64,000 bases of DNA, taken from an uncultured Lachnospiraceae bacterium (GTDB lineage: Bacteria > Bacillota > Clostridia > Lachnospirales > Lachnospiraceae). Shown here one piece after another: positions 40,797 to 50,866 of this stretch. How positions within the stretch are numbered: position 1 is the stretch's first letter; every line of letters starts with the position of its first letter. The stretch covers positions 1 to 64,000 of the forward strand of contig CAMWJV010000004.1 in the NCBI GenBank assembly GCA_947174665.1, read 5' to 3'. Below the pieces are notes generated by a model, which had not been told where the DNA came from, ran no database searches, and saw only the letters and a program-made list of their open reading frames with translations. The position numbers and the translations under genes were made by a program.

Positions 40797-43325
40797 TTAC
40801 AATGTCACTTTGTCCAGATGCCAGATTTCATCCACATACTGCTGAATGGTTCTGTCGGAGGTAAACTTTCCGGAACATGCCACATTCAGGATGGCGCTCT
40901 TAGCCCACCCTTCTGTATTGCGGTATGCTGCCTCCACCTTTTTCTGTGCTTCCGCATAGGCCTTAAAATCCTTCAGAATAAAGTAGGTATCCGCCTTTGA
41001 GGTACTCAGCGTGTTCAGCAGTGAATTGTACAGCGGTCGGAACAGCTCTCTGTCGGAGGAATAGGTTCCATCAACCAGCTGGTCCAGCACCTTGTGAATG
41101 TCGACGTCACTGTTGTATATATCCATGGGATTGTATCCGCCATGGTTCTCAAACCGAATGACCTCATCGGAGGAGAGTCCGAAGATAAACGCATTCTCCT
41201 GTCCCACTTCTTCCACAATCTCAACGTTTGCACCATCCATGGTTCCCAGCGTCAGCGCACCATTCAGCATAAACTTCATGTTGCCTGTGCCGGAGGCTTC
41301 CTTGCTGGCTGTTGAAATCTGCTCTGACACATCTGCTGCCGCAAAAATGATCTCCGCATTGGACACATTATAGTTTTCAATAAAGACTACCTTGATCTTG
41401 CCGCCGATGGAAGCATCATTGTTGACCACGTCAGCGACAGAATTGATCAGTTTAATGGTCAGCTTTGCGTTGCGGTAGCCTGCAGCCGCCTTCGCGCCGA
41501 AGATAAATGTTCTGGGGTAAAACTCCATACTCGGATTCGCCTTCAGCTGGTTGTACAGATACATTACATGCAGAATATTCAGCAGCTGTCTCTTGTACTC
41601 ATGAAGTCGCTTTACCTGCACGTCAAAGATAGAGTTCGGATCCACCTCAACGCCGTTGTGCTCCTTAATATATTTAGCCAGACGAAGTTTGTTCTGATAT
41701 TTAATATCCATGAACTCCTTCTGGGACTTTTTGTTGTCCGCCTGCTCCTTTAGCTTTTCAATCCGGGGCAGATCCCGAATCCAGCCATCTCCGGCCTTGG
41801 AGGTCACCCAGTCAGCCAGCAGCGGATTACCGTGGAGCAGAAATCTTCTCTGGGTAATACCGTTGGTCTTGTTGTTAAAGCGCTCGGGATACATCTCGTA
41901 AAAATCCTTCAGCTCCTGATTCTTCAGGATCTCGGTGTGCAGCCTTGCCACGCCGTTTACGGAATAGCCGGCAATGATTGCCATATGTGCCATCCTCACC
42001 TGTCCGTTATACAGAATAGCCATCTTGGAAATCTTTTCCTGCACATCCCCGCCGTAATACTTCTCTTCCAACTGCAGAATGAAGCGGCGGTTGATTTCCT
42101 CCACAATCTGATAAATCCTGGGAAGAAGTCTCTGGAACAGATCGATGGGCCACTTCTCCAGCGCCTCGGACATAATGGTATGGTTGGTGTAAGCACATGT
42201 ACGTGTGGTGATGTCCCACGCCTCATCCCAGCCGAGATTATAATCATCCAGCAGAATCCGCATCAGTTCAGGCACCGCCACAGTGGGATGGGTGTCATTG
42301 AGCTGGAAGGTCACCTTCTCCGGGAACCTGTGAATATCATCATGCCTGCGCATGAACTTCTCTACCGCCTCCTGTACGGACGCGGAGATAAAGAAATACT
42401 GCTGCTTTAAACGCAGCTCCTTGCCTGCATAGTGGTTGTCATTGGGGTAGAGCACCTCCACGATATTCCGCGCCAGGTTCTCCTGCTCCACAGCCTTGCG
42501 GTAATCGCCCTTGTCAAAGGAATCCAGCTGAAATCCGGCCATAGGCTCAGCGTCCCAGATACGGAGCGTGTTGACAATGCCGTTGCCGTAGCCCACGATA
42601 GGCAGATCAAAGGGAATGGCTCTCACTGCCTGATAGTCTTCCTGCACAAAGCGGCCGTTACCGTTTTCGTCGCTGTATATGGCAACATGGCCGCCAAACT
42701 TTACGATCTTCGCGTACTCAGGCCTGCGCAGTTCAAAAGGATTCCCGTTCTCCAGCCAGTTGTCGGGCACCTCCACCTGATAACCGTCTTCAATCTGCTG
42801 CTTAAACATACCGTAACGGTAGCGGATACCGCAGCCGTAAGCCGGATAGCCCAGAGTTGCCAGGGAGTCAAGGAAGCAGGCGGCGAGTCTGCCAAGGCCG
42901 CCGTTGCCAAGTCCTGCGTCCGGTTCCTGGTCCTCCACCACGTTCAGATCCATGCCGAGCTCCTCCAGCGCTTCCTTCACGGGGGCGGAAGCCTGCAGAT
43001 TAATGATATTGTTTCCCAGCGCACGGCCCATCAGGAACTCCATGGACATATAATAGACCATCTTGGGATCCTGCTTCTCATACGCCTTCTGAGTGTCGAT
43101 CCAGTTGTCCATAATCTGGTCCTTTATGGCAAGGGACGCCGCCTGGAACACCTGCTGGGGAGTTGCCTCCTCTATATCCTTGCGGTACAGGGTCTTGACA
43201 TTGTAGACCACGCTTCTCTTAAAAAGGTCCTTGTTAAATGCCGGCCTTTCTGCGGCCTTCTTCTCTGCTGCCGGCTTTTCAGTCACCTGTTTTTCCGTCA
43301 TGTTCTTATGTCCTATGCTTTTCAT
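40797..43325 (-). CDS. glgP: Glycogen/maltodextrin phosphorylase
   Basis: An 842-residue GT35 enzyme releasing glucose-1-phosphate from alpha-1,4-glucans. YYMSMEFLMGRALGNNIINL (about residue 78), GLGNGGLGRLAACFLDS (about 120), LNDTHPTVAVPELMR and KRLHEYKRQLLNILHVMYLY follow family order. The pyridoxal-phosphate lysine lies in EASGTGNMKFMLNGALTLGTMDGANVEI (about 677). The N-terminal 30 residues are a charged Lys/Glu/Ala extension. The start at 43325 (MKSIGHKN) follows AAAGGAG; the 12 residues open upstream are rejected. Confidence 0.97.
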   Translation of the reverse strand: MKSIGHKNMTEKQVTEKPAAEKKAAERPAFNKDLFKRSVVYNVKTLYRKDIEEATPQQVFQAASLAIKDQIMDNWIDTQKAYEKQDPKMVYYMSMEFLMGRALGNNIINLQASAPVKEALEELGMDLNVVEDQEPDAGLGNGGLGRLAACFLDSLATLGYPAYGCGIRYRYGMFKQQIEDGYQVEVPDNWLENGNPFELRRPEYAKIVKFGGHVAIYSDENGNGRFVQEDYQAVRAIPFDLPIVGYGNGIVNTLRIWDAEPMAGFQLDSFDKGDYRKAVEQENLARNIVEVLYPNDNHYAGKELRLKQQYFFISASVQEAVEKFMRRHDDIHRFPEKVTFQLNDTHPTVAVPELMRILLDDYNLGWDEAWDITTRTCAYTNHTIMSEALEKWPIDLFQRLLPRIYQIVEEINRRFILQLEEKYYGGDVQEKISKMAILYNGQVRMAHMAIIAGYSVNGVARLHTEILKNQELKDFYEMYPERFNNKTNGITQRRFLLHGNPLLADWVTSKAGDGWIRDLPRIEKLKEQADNKKSQKEFMDIKYQNKLRLAKYIKEHNGVEVDPNSIFDVQVKRLHEYKRQLLNILHVMYLYNQLKANPSMEFYPRTFIFGAKAAAGYRNAKLTIKLINSVADVVNNDASIGGKIKVVFIENYNVSNAEIIFAAADVSEQISTASKEASGTGNMKFMLNGALTLGTMDGANVEIVEEVGQENAFIFGLSSDEVIRFENHGGYNPMDIYNSDVDIHKVLDQLVDGTYSSDRELFRPLYNSLLNTLSTSKADTYFILKDFKAYAEAQKKVEAAYRNTEGWAKSAILNVACSGKFTSDRTIQQYVDEIWHLDKVTL

Positions 43326-43385
43326 GTGATAATCTCCTTTTTCGAAATGTAGCAAACTCATTTTACCACATATTCATTGTTGTTT

Positions 43386-46300
43386 TCAAACCTTTTCTAT
43401 GGCAATCAGCACCTTTTCCCCGTTGACGTCGTCCCATTCTCTTGAAACCGCGAATCCGGCGCCTTCTGTCAGTTCCTCCGCCAGCACTTTGCCGCAGATG
43501 GTCTCTCTGTTCTTCTGCGCCAGCGCAGACAGCTTTTTGTTTTCGTTCAGTGAGACCCTGATATGATCCATGACCTCAAATCCGGCTTCCTTACGCATGG
43601 TCTGAATCTTGCTGATAATCTCGTTGACAAAGCCCTCCTCAATGAGTTCCTCCGTCAGGTTGGTGTCCAGCACCACCGTCATCCGATTGTCCTCCTGAGT
43701 CACATAGCCTTCTCTCTTTGCCGTATCGATGAGCAGATCTTCTTTTGTCAGTTCCACGGCTGTGCCTTCCACATCCAGGGTCAGCACTCCCTTTTCATTC
43801 AGCTCATCCATTGCCGCATTTCCGTCCAGGGATGAGAGCGCATTTTTAATGCCGCCCAGCAGCTTGCCGTACTTCGGCCCCACCGTGCGAAGCTGTGGCT
43901 TGAAGACATAGGAAGTAAAGTCCCTCACGTCATCAGTGAACACCAGCTCCTTCACGTTCAGCTCACCTTTGATTATATCTGTGTAAAAGTCATCCAGCTT
44001 ATAGTTGGCCTTAATATACATTCTGCTGACCGGCTGGCGGTTCTTGATGCCTGCATCTTCACGGCAGGCATGGCCCATGGTGACAGCGTCCCGCAGCTCC
44101 GCCATGTCCTCCTCCAGCTTTTTGTCAATATATTTTTCCTCCACCGCCGGGAAGTCACAGAGATGGATGCTCTCCGGCGCGTCCCCGTCGATGCTCCGCA
44201 CCAGATTCTGGTAAATATCCTCCGTCATAAAGGGAATCATAGGCGCAGCCGCCTTGCAGACAGTCACCAGCGCAGTGTACAGCGTCATATAGGCATTGAT
44301 CTTGTCCTGCTCCATGCCCTTTGCCCAGAACCGCTCACGGCTGCGGCGGACATACCAGTTGCTCATTTCCTCCACAAATACCTCCAGGGCTGCCGCCGCC
44401 TCCGGGATGCGGTACTTATCCAGATTCTCATCCACCGCCTTCACCGTTGTGCTCAGCCTGGAAAGAAGCCATTTGTCCATAACGGGCAGCTTATCATACT
44501 CTAATGTGTACTTTGTTGCGTCAAAGCTGTCAATCTCCGCATACAGCACGAAGAAGGCATAGGTATTCCAAAGGGTACCCATGATCTTCCTCTGCCCCTC
44601 CTGCACGATCTTGCCCGAAAAACGCTTGGGCAGCCAGGGAGCGGCGCTGGTGTAAAAGTACCATCTGATGGCATCTGCTCCGTAGGCAGCCAGCGCCTCG
44701 AAGGGATCCACCGAATTGCCTTTGGATTTGCTCATCTTCTGACCGTTCTCATCCTGCACATGTCCCAGAACAATAACATTCTCATAAGGTGCCCTGTTGA
44801 ACAGCAGGGTGGATTCCGCCATCAGAGAGTGGAACCAGCCTCTGGTCTGATCCACTGCCTCAGAGATAAACTGGGCCGGGAACTGCTGCTCAAACAACTC
44901 CTTGTTCTCAAAGGGGTAATGATGCTGCGCAAAGGGCATTGCACCGGAGTCAAACCAGCAGTCGATCACCTCCGGCACTCTCTTCATGGTGCCCCCGCAT
45001 TTCGGACAGGTATAGGTTACTTCATCTATATAGGGCCTGTGCAGCTCCACCTTTGCCGCATCGGGATTGCCCGCCTTCTCGGCCAGCTCCGCGCGGCTTC
45101 CGATAGATTCCTGATGCCCGCACTGACACTCCCAGATGTTCAGCGGGGTGCCCCAATACCGGTTTCGGGAGATTGCCCAGTCCTGAATGTTTTCCAGCCA
45201 GTTGCCGAAGCGTCCCGTTCCGATGGACTCGGGAATCCAGTTCACGGTGTTGTTGTTGCGGATCAGATCCTCCTTCACCGCTGTCTCCCGGATATACCAG
45301 GATTCGCGCGCATAGTAGATCAGAGGCGTGTCGCATCTCCAGCAGTGAGGATACTCGTGTTCAAACTTTGGAGCATCATACAGCTTTCCGTCCGCATCCA
45401 AATCCTTCAGGATCTCAGGGTCCGCCTTCTTCACAAACAGCCCGGCGTAAGCGGTCTCCTCCGTCATCTCGCCCTTGCCGTTCACAAACTGTACGAAGGG
45501 CAGGTCATATTTTCTGCCCACGTTTGCATCGTCTTCACCGAAGGCAGGGGCGATGTGTACGATACCCGTACCGTCGGACATGGTGACGTAACTGTCACAG
45601 GTGACAAAATGAGCCTTCTTGTTCTGCTTTGCCGCGGCCTCCCCGGCACAGGCAAACAGGGGCTCATACTCCCTGTATTCCAAATCCTTTCCTTTGTACG
45701 TCTCCAGAATTTCATAGGCAGGCTTCTCCTCCGGGGAAGTCTCCTCCTTTGCATTCCGGACAGAGCTGCCCAGAACCGTATCCAGCAGAGCCTGAGCCAT
45801 ATAATAGGTATAGCCGTCGGCGGCCTTAACCTTACAATAGGTCTCATCAGGGTTCACGCACAGGGCAAGATTGGAGGGCAGTGTCCATGGCGTGGTGGTC
45901 CAGGCCAGGAAATACGCATCCTCACCCACACACTTGAATCTCACGATTGCTGAGCGCTCCTTCACCGTCTTATAGCCCTGAGCTACCTCCTGGGCCGAGA
46001 GAGGAGTTCCGCAGCGGGGACAATAGGGCACAATCTTGAAGCCCTTATACAACAGCCCCTTATCCCAGATAGTTTTCAGAGCCCACCACTCGGACTCAAT
46101 GAAATCATCGTCATAGGTGACATAGGGGTCATCCATATCCGCCCAAAAGCCTACGATGCCGGAAAAGTCCTCCCACATACCCTTATATTTCCACACGCTC
46201 TCCTTGCACTTGTCAATGAAAGGCTCCAGTCCGTATGCCTCTATCTGATCCTTGCCGTCCAGCCCCAGCAGCTTCTCCACCTCAATTTCCACGGGCAGAC

Positions 46301-46565
46301 CGTGAGTATCCCAGCCGGCCTTGCGGGGCACCATATACCCCTTCATCGTCCGATATCTGGGAATCATATCCTTGATGACGCGAGTCTCCACATGACCGAT
46401 GTGAGGCTTGCCGTTGGCGGTTGGCGGACCGTCATAGAAGGTGTAGGTGGGACCGCCCTTGCGGTTTTCCATGCTCTTTCTGAAAATATCATTTTCTCTC
46501 CAGAACTTTTCAATTCCTTTTTCCCTCTCCACAAAATTCAAGTTTTTATCAACCTGTCTGTACAT
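43386..46565 (-). CDS. ileS: Isoleucyl-tRNA synthetase
   Basis: A 1059-residue class I synthetase. The HIGH motif appears in PPTANGKPHIGHVETRV (about residue 47) and KMSKSKGNSVDP is the KMSKS loop (about 600). The CP1 editing region includes AWTTTPWTLPSNLALCV. A zinc-type Cys cluster is seen at ECQCGHQES and YTCPKCGGTM. The C-terminal anticodon domain is of the long eukaryote-like IleRS type. AGGAGAGGAAGG lies upstream of the ATG. Expression is controlled by an isoleucine T-box leader at 46595-46885. Confidence 0.97.
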   Translation of the reverse strand: MYRQVDKNLNFVEREKGIEKFWRENDIFRKSMENRKGGPTYTFYDGPPTANGKPHIGHVETRVIKDMIPRYRTMKGYMVPRKAGWDTHGLPVEIEVEKLLGLDGKDQIEAYGLEPFIDKCKESVWKYKGMWEDFSGIVGFWADMDDPYVTYDDDFIESEWWALKTIWDKGLLYKGFKIVPYCPRCGTPLSAQEVAQGYKTVKERSAIVRFKCVGEDAYFLAWTTTPWTLPSNLALCVNPDETYCKVKAADGYTYYMAQALLDTVLGSSVRNAKEETSPEEKPAYEILETYKGKDLEYREYEPLFACAGEAAAKQNKKAHFVTCDSYVTMSDGTGIVHIAPAFGEDDANVGRKYDLPFVQFVNGKGEMTEETAYAGLFVKKADPEILKDLDADGKLYDAPKFEHEYPHCWRCDTPLIYYARESWYIRETAVKEDLIRNNNTVNWIPESIGTGRFGNWLENIQDWAISRNRYWGTPLNIWECQCGHQESIGSRAELAEKAGNPDAAKVELHRPYIDEVTYTCPKCGGTMKRVPEVIDCWFDSGAMPFAQHHYPFENKELFEQQFPAQFISEAVDQTRGWFHSLMAESTLLFNRAPYENVIVLGHVQDENGQKMSKSKGNSVDPFEALAAYGADAIRWYFYTSAAPWLPKRFSGKIVQEGQRKIMGTLWNTYAFFVLYAEIDSFDATKYTLEYDKLPVMDKWLLSRLSTTVKAVDENLDKYRIPEAAAALEVFVEEMSNWYVRRSRERFWAKGMEQDKINAYMTLYTALVTVCKAAAPMIPFMTEDIYQNLVRSIDGDAPESIHLCDFPAVEEKYIDKKLEEDMAELRDAVTMGHACREDAGIKNRQPVSRMYIKANYKLDDFYTDIIKGELNVKELVFTDDVRDFTSYVFKPQLRTVGPKYGKLLGGIKNALSSLDGNAAMDELNEKGVLTLDVEGTAVELTKEDLLIDTAKREGYVTQEDNRMTVVLDTNLTEELIEEGFVNEIISKIQTMRKEAGFEVMDHIRVSLNENKKLSALAQKNRETICGKVLAEELTEGAGFAVSREWDDVNGEKVLIAIEKV

Positions 46566-46594
46566 GTTTCCTTCCTCTCCTATATTTTACTTTA

Positions 46595-46885
46595 ATAACA
46601 ATAAAGGCTCCGCCCTGTAATAGGACGAAGCCTTAACCCCGCAGTAAACCACCTGTTACATTCATACGCCCTGCCGCTGTCTGCAGGGTTATATGCTTTC
46701 CCGTAACGGGGGAACGCCGTTCAGGGCTACCGGTACTCGAAATCATTTTCCTTCTTTCCTTTGGTCCTGACTGCTCAGAAGTGATTTTCACTGTCCCTCT
46801 ACCGGCGCCGGTCTCGCACCCTCACCGGCTCGCTGAAGCTTTCCTGAAACAGCTACTCTCTTCGTCACTGCATTTTTCTCTTTTC
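46595..46885 (-). ncRNA. Isoleucine T-box riboswitch leader of ileS
   Basis: Read on the minus strand, the leader has a GCAGTGACGAAGAGAGTA start and the long stem I with AGCGAGCCGGTGAGGGTGCGAGACCGG. It then shows GTGAAAATCACTTCTGAGC, where ATC is the specifier codon for isoleucine. The T-box sequence is AACAGGTGGTTTACTGCGG. The leader ends with the terminator stem GGCTTCGTCCT/GGGCGGAGCC and TTTATTG. Uncharged tRNA-Ile would pair with it and prevent termination. It directly precedes ileS. Confidence 0.92.
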
Positions 46886-46888
46886 GCT

Positions 46889-46918
46889 ATTATAGCCCCG
46901 GGCAAAATTAATTGTCAA
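46889..46918 (-). promoter_or_regulatory. Sigma-A promoter of the ileS T-box
   Basis: On the minus strand TTGACA (46913-46918) and TATAAT (46889-46894) are consensus hexamers, 18 bases apart. The -35 lies inside the last codons of the upstream GGDEF gene. Confidence 0.87.
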
Positions 46919-48725
46919 GCGCTTTCTTTCCCTCCGCTTCCTCTCTCAGAAGAACGGCGTTAATAACCTTACACATGCTTTCAAATATCTGTACCGTGAG
47001 TCTCGAAGGAAACCCTCTGCTCTGGCTGCATTCCTCCAGCGTCACAAAACCTTTTATGCTCCCCTCATCGTCCCGCAGATAGTACTGCAAAAAGCCGCAG
47101 ACATTATTTTTCCTGTACAGCTGGTAGGCTTCCGGCATCGTATATTCCAGATTGTGCACATTCACGACCTGAAGCATATCGTTATGGAACAGCTTAATAT
47201 ATTCCTCTTTCTCAAAAAAGGATACTTTTTGTTCATTCGCCATCAACGCCAGCGGATAAGCACCGATCATCTTTCTGTCCTCGCCCCAGAACACCAGTAT
47301 CCTGGGCGTCGTCAGAACATGAGCAAGCTGCTCTAAAACCTCAGAAATTTCTCCGCTTCCTTTCAGGACCAGGCCTCCCAGGCTGCGATTGAATGCAGAC
47401 AGATCCTTCTCGGAAAAGAATGCCTCCTTTATATCTGTCGAATCTCCATCGCCCTCGCTCGGCCGAAGGCTCCCGTGCAGCTCCGGTTTATATATAACGT
47501 AACGGTTCTTTCCCTTTTCCTTTGCAAGGTACAATGCTTTATCGGCAATCTGGTAAAGCTCCCTGAAATTATCGGAATCCACCCCGCTGCGGGACACACC
47601 CATGGAACAGGTTATCTTGCTTTCTCCCAATTTTTCCGAAAACAGTGCGCGGACGTTCGTCTTGATCCCCCGCAGATAGTTTCTCAGAGTCAGTTCATCC
47701 TCTGCATTATCCAGAATAACCATGAACTCATCACCGCCCACACGCCCTGCGACACCGTTCTTTCCGATCACCTTCTTGATAACATCCGCCACAGCCGTAA
47801 TGACCTCGTCACCGAACAGGTGGCCATAGGTATCGTTGATGTTTTTGAAATCGTCAATATCCATCATTATGACTGCTACGCCTGATCCTCTTGCCACCGC
47901 CGCTTCCGCATAGTCCGTGATGCCTTTCTTGTTCAGGGTCTTTGTCATGGAGTCCAGATAGTTTCCCTGTACATAGTCATCCACCCGGTTCCCCGTCTGT
48001 TCGTTGATGATAGACCAGACTCCCAGCGTCCTTCTCCGGTCGATATACGTTCTGGGCAGAAATTTTACCCGGTAGGTATCCTCGTCCTTCCCCCAGGTCA
48101 GTATGCTTCCCCTGAAGGTGTGCGTCTGCTCCCGCTCCGCATTTTTCACGGACTGGCAGAAGCGCTCAAAGGCTTCCAGGTCTGTTTCACTCACCTGGCC
48201 TTCGCGGATCACATTCTCTCTCCACTGGTCAAACGGCATATCGCAGATCTCCACCTGCTGCTCATAATCCAGCCAAAACAGATTAAACCACCCATCGGAG
48301 GGACGGTAGGAAAACAATGCATTTCCCGACACCGTCAGGTAATCCCTCAGCATGTTTATCTGACCGCCGATCTGCTCGATCTGCCTGATATTTTCGGATA
48401 TATTCTGCAGTTCGATCTCATAGCCGGCAAAATCCCTGACCTTGCGAAGTATGACTATGTATGTGTCATACTGCCCGGCCTCATTAATAATGTGAATACA
48501 CTCTTCCACATCCTCATGAGAACCGCTCTGCGATTCCCACTGTGTATCGCATCGGGAAACTGCCGCTTTGAGCTTTTCAACATCCTTCTCCAGCACCAGC
48601 TTATATAACGGGGAATAGATAAATTCCCCCATCAATTCATACATCTGCTTATTGCCGCCCACTACCAGCAATGATCTGTCAAGCCTGCCGACCGGATAAA
48701 CCACATCAATGTTTTCTATACCCAA
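46908..48725 (-). CDS. Diguanylate cyclase with N-terminal sensor region and C-terminal GAF-like domain
   Basis: A 605-residue soluble signalling protein. Residues 1-255 contain two PAS-like segments (one around ALFSYRPSDGWFNLFWLDYEQQ). The GGDEF domain occupies about 270-425 with DIDDFKNINDTYGH and the intact active site GRVGGDEF, so c-di-GMP synthesis is expected. No RxxD inhibitory site is seen in the usual place. The last 150 residues (LVLKGSGEISEVLEQLAHVL...ILVFWGED...LQYYLRDDEGSIKGFVTLEE) read as a GAF-like domain. It uses a TTG start with GGAGG nine bases upstream. It reads toward the ileS T-box. Confidence 0.85.
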   Translation of the reverse strand: MGIENIDVVYPVGRLDRSLLVVGGNKQMYELMGEFIYSPLYKLVLEKDVEKLKAAVSRCDTQWESQSGSHEDVEECIHIINEAGQYDTYIVILRKVRDFAGYEIELQNISENIRQIEQIGGQINMLRDYLTVSGNALFSYRPSDGWFNLFWLDYEQQVEICDMPFDQWRENVIREGQVSETDLEAFERFCQSVKNAEREQTHTFRGSILTWGKDEDTYRVKFLPRTYIDRRRTLGVWSIINEQTGNRVDDYVQGNYLDSMTKTLNKKGITDYAEAAVARGSGVAVIMMDIDDFKNINDTYGHLFGDEVITAVADVIKKVIGKNGVAGRVGGDEFMVILDNAEDELTLRNYLRGIKTNVRALFSEKLGESKITCSMGVSRSGVDSDNFRELYQIADKALYLAKEKGKNRYVIYKPELHGSLRPSEGDGDSTDIKEAFFSEKDLSAFNRSLGGLVLKGSGEISEVLEQLAHVLTTPRILVFWGEDRKMIGAYPLALMANEQKVSFFEKEEYIKLFHNDMLQVVNVHNLEYTMPEAYQLYRKNNVCGFLQYYLRDDEGSIKGFVTLEECSQSRGFPSRLTVQIFESMCKVINAVLLREEAEGKKALDN

Positions 48726-48920
48726 TTTCCCCTGCCTCCGTATTCACGATTCGCGTTAATTATGTTATGTTAATGTCCGGCCACATCATTCATAAATTGC
48801 CGGATGTCTTCCCAATTACCGAACTTTAATTACATTATAATAAAATTATCGAAAAAAGTAAAGGAGCGTTGCTTTCTTGTCTCAAAATTAGTATACTGTC
48901 TATAAGATTGTCGATGTGAG

Positions 48921-50207
48921 GTGTTTTTTATGCGAACCGGAAAAAAAGGAAAAATAGCGTATATCCTGCAGTCAGTCAGTATCATTCCGCTGTTGATCTT
49001 TGGAATTGTCATCCTGCTGCTGGGCACTCATATATTTACCAGGGCCATGTACAATGAGGTGGAAACCGAGCTGCGAAATGTGTGCCGCAACCTGACCACC
49101 GCCATCGACTCTCTCTATCCCGGCGATTACCAGCTTGTGGAGGAGGGAAAAGGCTACCGGCTCTACAAAGGCAGTTATGACCTTACCAATGATCACACAC
49201 TGATAGACCAGGTAAAACAGAATACCGATCTGGACATCACCCTGTTCTATCAGGATACCCGGATACTCACCACCATCATTAACAAGGACGGTGAACGAAT
49301 TATTGGCACCGGAGTCAGTACCAACGTTATGGAGGATGTGTTTGAGACCGGCAAGGCAAAATTTTATACCAACGTGCATGTCTACAGTACCACCTATTTT
49401 TCCTACTATGCCCCTCTGACCAACAGCGATGGTACCGTGGCAGGAATGCTCTTTGTAGGCAAGCCCACCGCCGAAGTGGATGCCTCCGTCCGGGATTCTG
49501 TCTATCCGCTGGTGATTGCCGATATTATTTTGATGATAGTGATTTCCTTTTTTATATTCCTCTACACCCGCCGCTTTACATCCGCATTGCTGCAGATTCG
49601 CGGCTTTCTGAAAGAAGTCTCCGTCGGGAACCTGAACGCAAGTCTGTCGGGAGAGGTGCTCCGCCGAAACGATGAACTCAGTGAAATTGGACGTTCTGCT
49701 CAGAATATGCAGCGCTCCCTGCGCAATCTGGTGGAGCAGGATGCCCTGACCTCTCTGGCCAACCGCCGCTCCGGTGACCAGCACCTGAGACAGCTTATGA
49801 AGAATGCAGCGGCAGACGGGACAAGCTTTTGTGTTGCTCTGGGTGATATCGACAATTTCAAGCGGGTAAACGACACCTACGGCCACGACTGCGGCGACCT
49901 GGTGCTGAAGCAGGTCGCGGATATTTTCCGCCGCCGCATGCGCGGCAACGGTTTCGCAGCCAGATGGGGCGGTGAAGAATTTCTTCTGATCTTTGAAAAT
50001 ATGGATTTAACTCGTGCAAAGCTGCTTCTGAAGGAAATACTGGACGATATCCGCTCTGCGGAATGCAAATATGATGATGTGTCTGTCTGTGTGACAATGA
50101 CTTTTGGCCTGACCCAGGGAAGTACAGAAAACGTGACTGAGCTGCTTCGCAACGTTGACGATCGGCTGTACAGGGGAAAGAACAGCGGAAAGAACCAGGT
50201 GGTATGA
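48921..50207 (+). CDS. Membrane-bound diguanylate cyclase with Cache-like sensor and HAMP
   Basis: A 428-residue sensor. Membrane helices at about residues 12-34 and 188-212 bracket an extracytoplasmic single-Cache-type domain (NTDLDITLFYQDTRILTTI...VYSTTYFSYYAPLTNSDGTVAGMLFVGK). A HAMP-like linker follows (about 213-265), then a GGDEF domain with DIDNFKRVNDTYGHDCGD and the active-site variant WGGEEF. All catalytic residues are present, so it should make c-di-GMP in response to an outside ligand. GAGGTG precedes the ATG. It converges with spoVT, with a shared hairpin between them. Confidence 0.9.
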   Translation: MFFMRTGKKGKIAYILQSVSIIPLLIFGIVILLLGTHIFTRAMYNEVETELRNVCRNLTTAIDSLYPGDYQLVEEGKGYRLYKGSYDLTNDHTLIDQVKQNTDLDITLFYQDTRILTTIINKDGERIIGTGVSTNVMEDVFETGKAKFYTNVHVYSTTYFSYYAPLTNSDGTVAGMLFVGKPTAEVDASVRDSVYPLVIADIILMIVISFFIFLYTRRFTSALLQIRGFLKEVSVGNLNASLSGEVLRRNDELSEIGRSAQNMQRSLRNLVEQDALTSLANRRSGDQHLRQLMKNAAADGTSFCVALGDIDNFKRVNDTYGHDCGDLVLKQVADIFRRRMRGNGFAARWGGEEFLLIFENMDLTRAKLLLKEILDDIRSAECKYDDVSVCVTMTFGLTQGSTENVTELLRNVDDRLYRGKNSGKNQVV

Positions 50208-50237
50208 GGGCGAAGCAAAACGCCTCGCCCCCATACC
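50201..50237. terminator. Hairpin between convergent GGDEF and spoVT genes
   Basis: GGTATG-A-GGGCGA pairs with TCGCCC-C-CATACC around an 11-base loop and overlaps both gene ends. There is no T-run on either strand, so it may work as a shared RNA-protecting or Rho-assisted end. Confidence 0.55.
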
Positions 50238-50782
50238 TATTGCTCCATCTGCCGCCCCAGAAATGTTGCGGCTGATTGCAGCAGCTTCTGTTCCACCTCG
50301 CCCATACGGCCTTTGTTGTCATTCTGCAGCAACACCACGCTCCCTATGATATCTCCCTCACACAAAATGGGAGCGATAGCTTCATGCTGATATTCTTCGG
50401 CACCTTCATCACACACACTGATAAAGTTTCTGTCACCTCTGGATGCCATCACTGTCTCCCTGTTGTGCACCTTTTCATCCAGCTGCTTTCCAATGGCTTT
50501 GTTGATAAGCTGTTTATAGCCGCCTGCCGCCGCGATGAACTGATCTCTGTCCGCGATAAGCGCCGCATGCCCCGATACCTGTGCAAGACTCTCCACATAT
50601 TGCCTGGCAAAGGTAACCATTTCACCGATGGGAGAATATTTCTTCAGAATAACCTGTCCTTCTCTGTCCGTATAGATTTCCAGCGGGTCCGATTCCCTGA
50701 TATGCAGTGTTCTGCGAATTTCTTTCGGGATGACAATCCGCCCTAAATCATCTATTCTTCTTACAATTCCCGTTGCTTTCAT
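50237..50782 (-). CDS. spoVT: Stage V sporulation protein T
   Basis: A 181-residue forespore transcription regulator. The N-terminal AbrB swapped-hairpin domain is MKATGIVRRIDDLGRIVIPKEIRRTL (residues 1-50 overall), and the C-terminal half (about 60-180) is the GAF-like domain of SpoVT, ending LLQSAATFLGRQMEQ. The length is right for SpoVT; AbrB itself is about 95 residues. A sigma-G-like promoter is present upstream. In many Firmicutes spoVT follows pth-mfd; here that order is kept, but about 6.5 kb of other genes lies between. Confidence 0.95.
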   Translation of the reverse strand: MKATGIVRRIDDLGRIVIPKEIRRTLHIRESDPLEIYTDREGQVILKKYSPIGEMVTFARQYVESLAQVSGHAALIADRDQFIAAAGGYKQLINKAIGKQLDEKVHNRETVMASRGDRNFISVCDEGAEEYQHEAIAPILCEGDIIGSVVLLQNDNKGRMGEVEQKLLQSAATFLGRQMEQ

Positions 50783-50836
50783 GCTAAAAGTCCTCCGTTC
50801 AAAAATATTGTTATTGGCATTGTTTGTAAGTATTTC

Positions 50837-50866
50837 TAGTATTTGTATCCAGAAAATAATTATTCA
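50837..50866 (-). promoter_or_regulatory. Sigma-G-type forespore promoter of spoVT
   Basis: On the minus strand TGAATA (50861-50866), 17 bases, then AATACTA (50837-50843). Against the B. subtilis sigma-G consensus TGAATA-N17-CATACTA only one base differs. Confidence 0.65.

Noticed and set aside
44760-45953. A 397-codon open frame on the plus strand
   Set aside because: It is antisense to ileS, with no ribosome binding site and no family resemblance.
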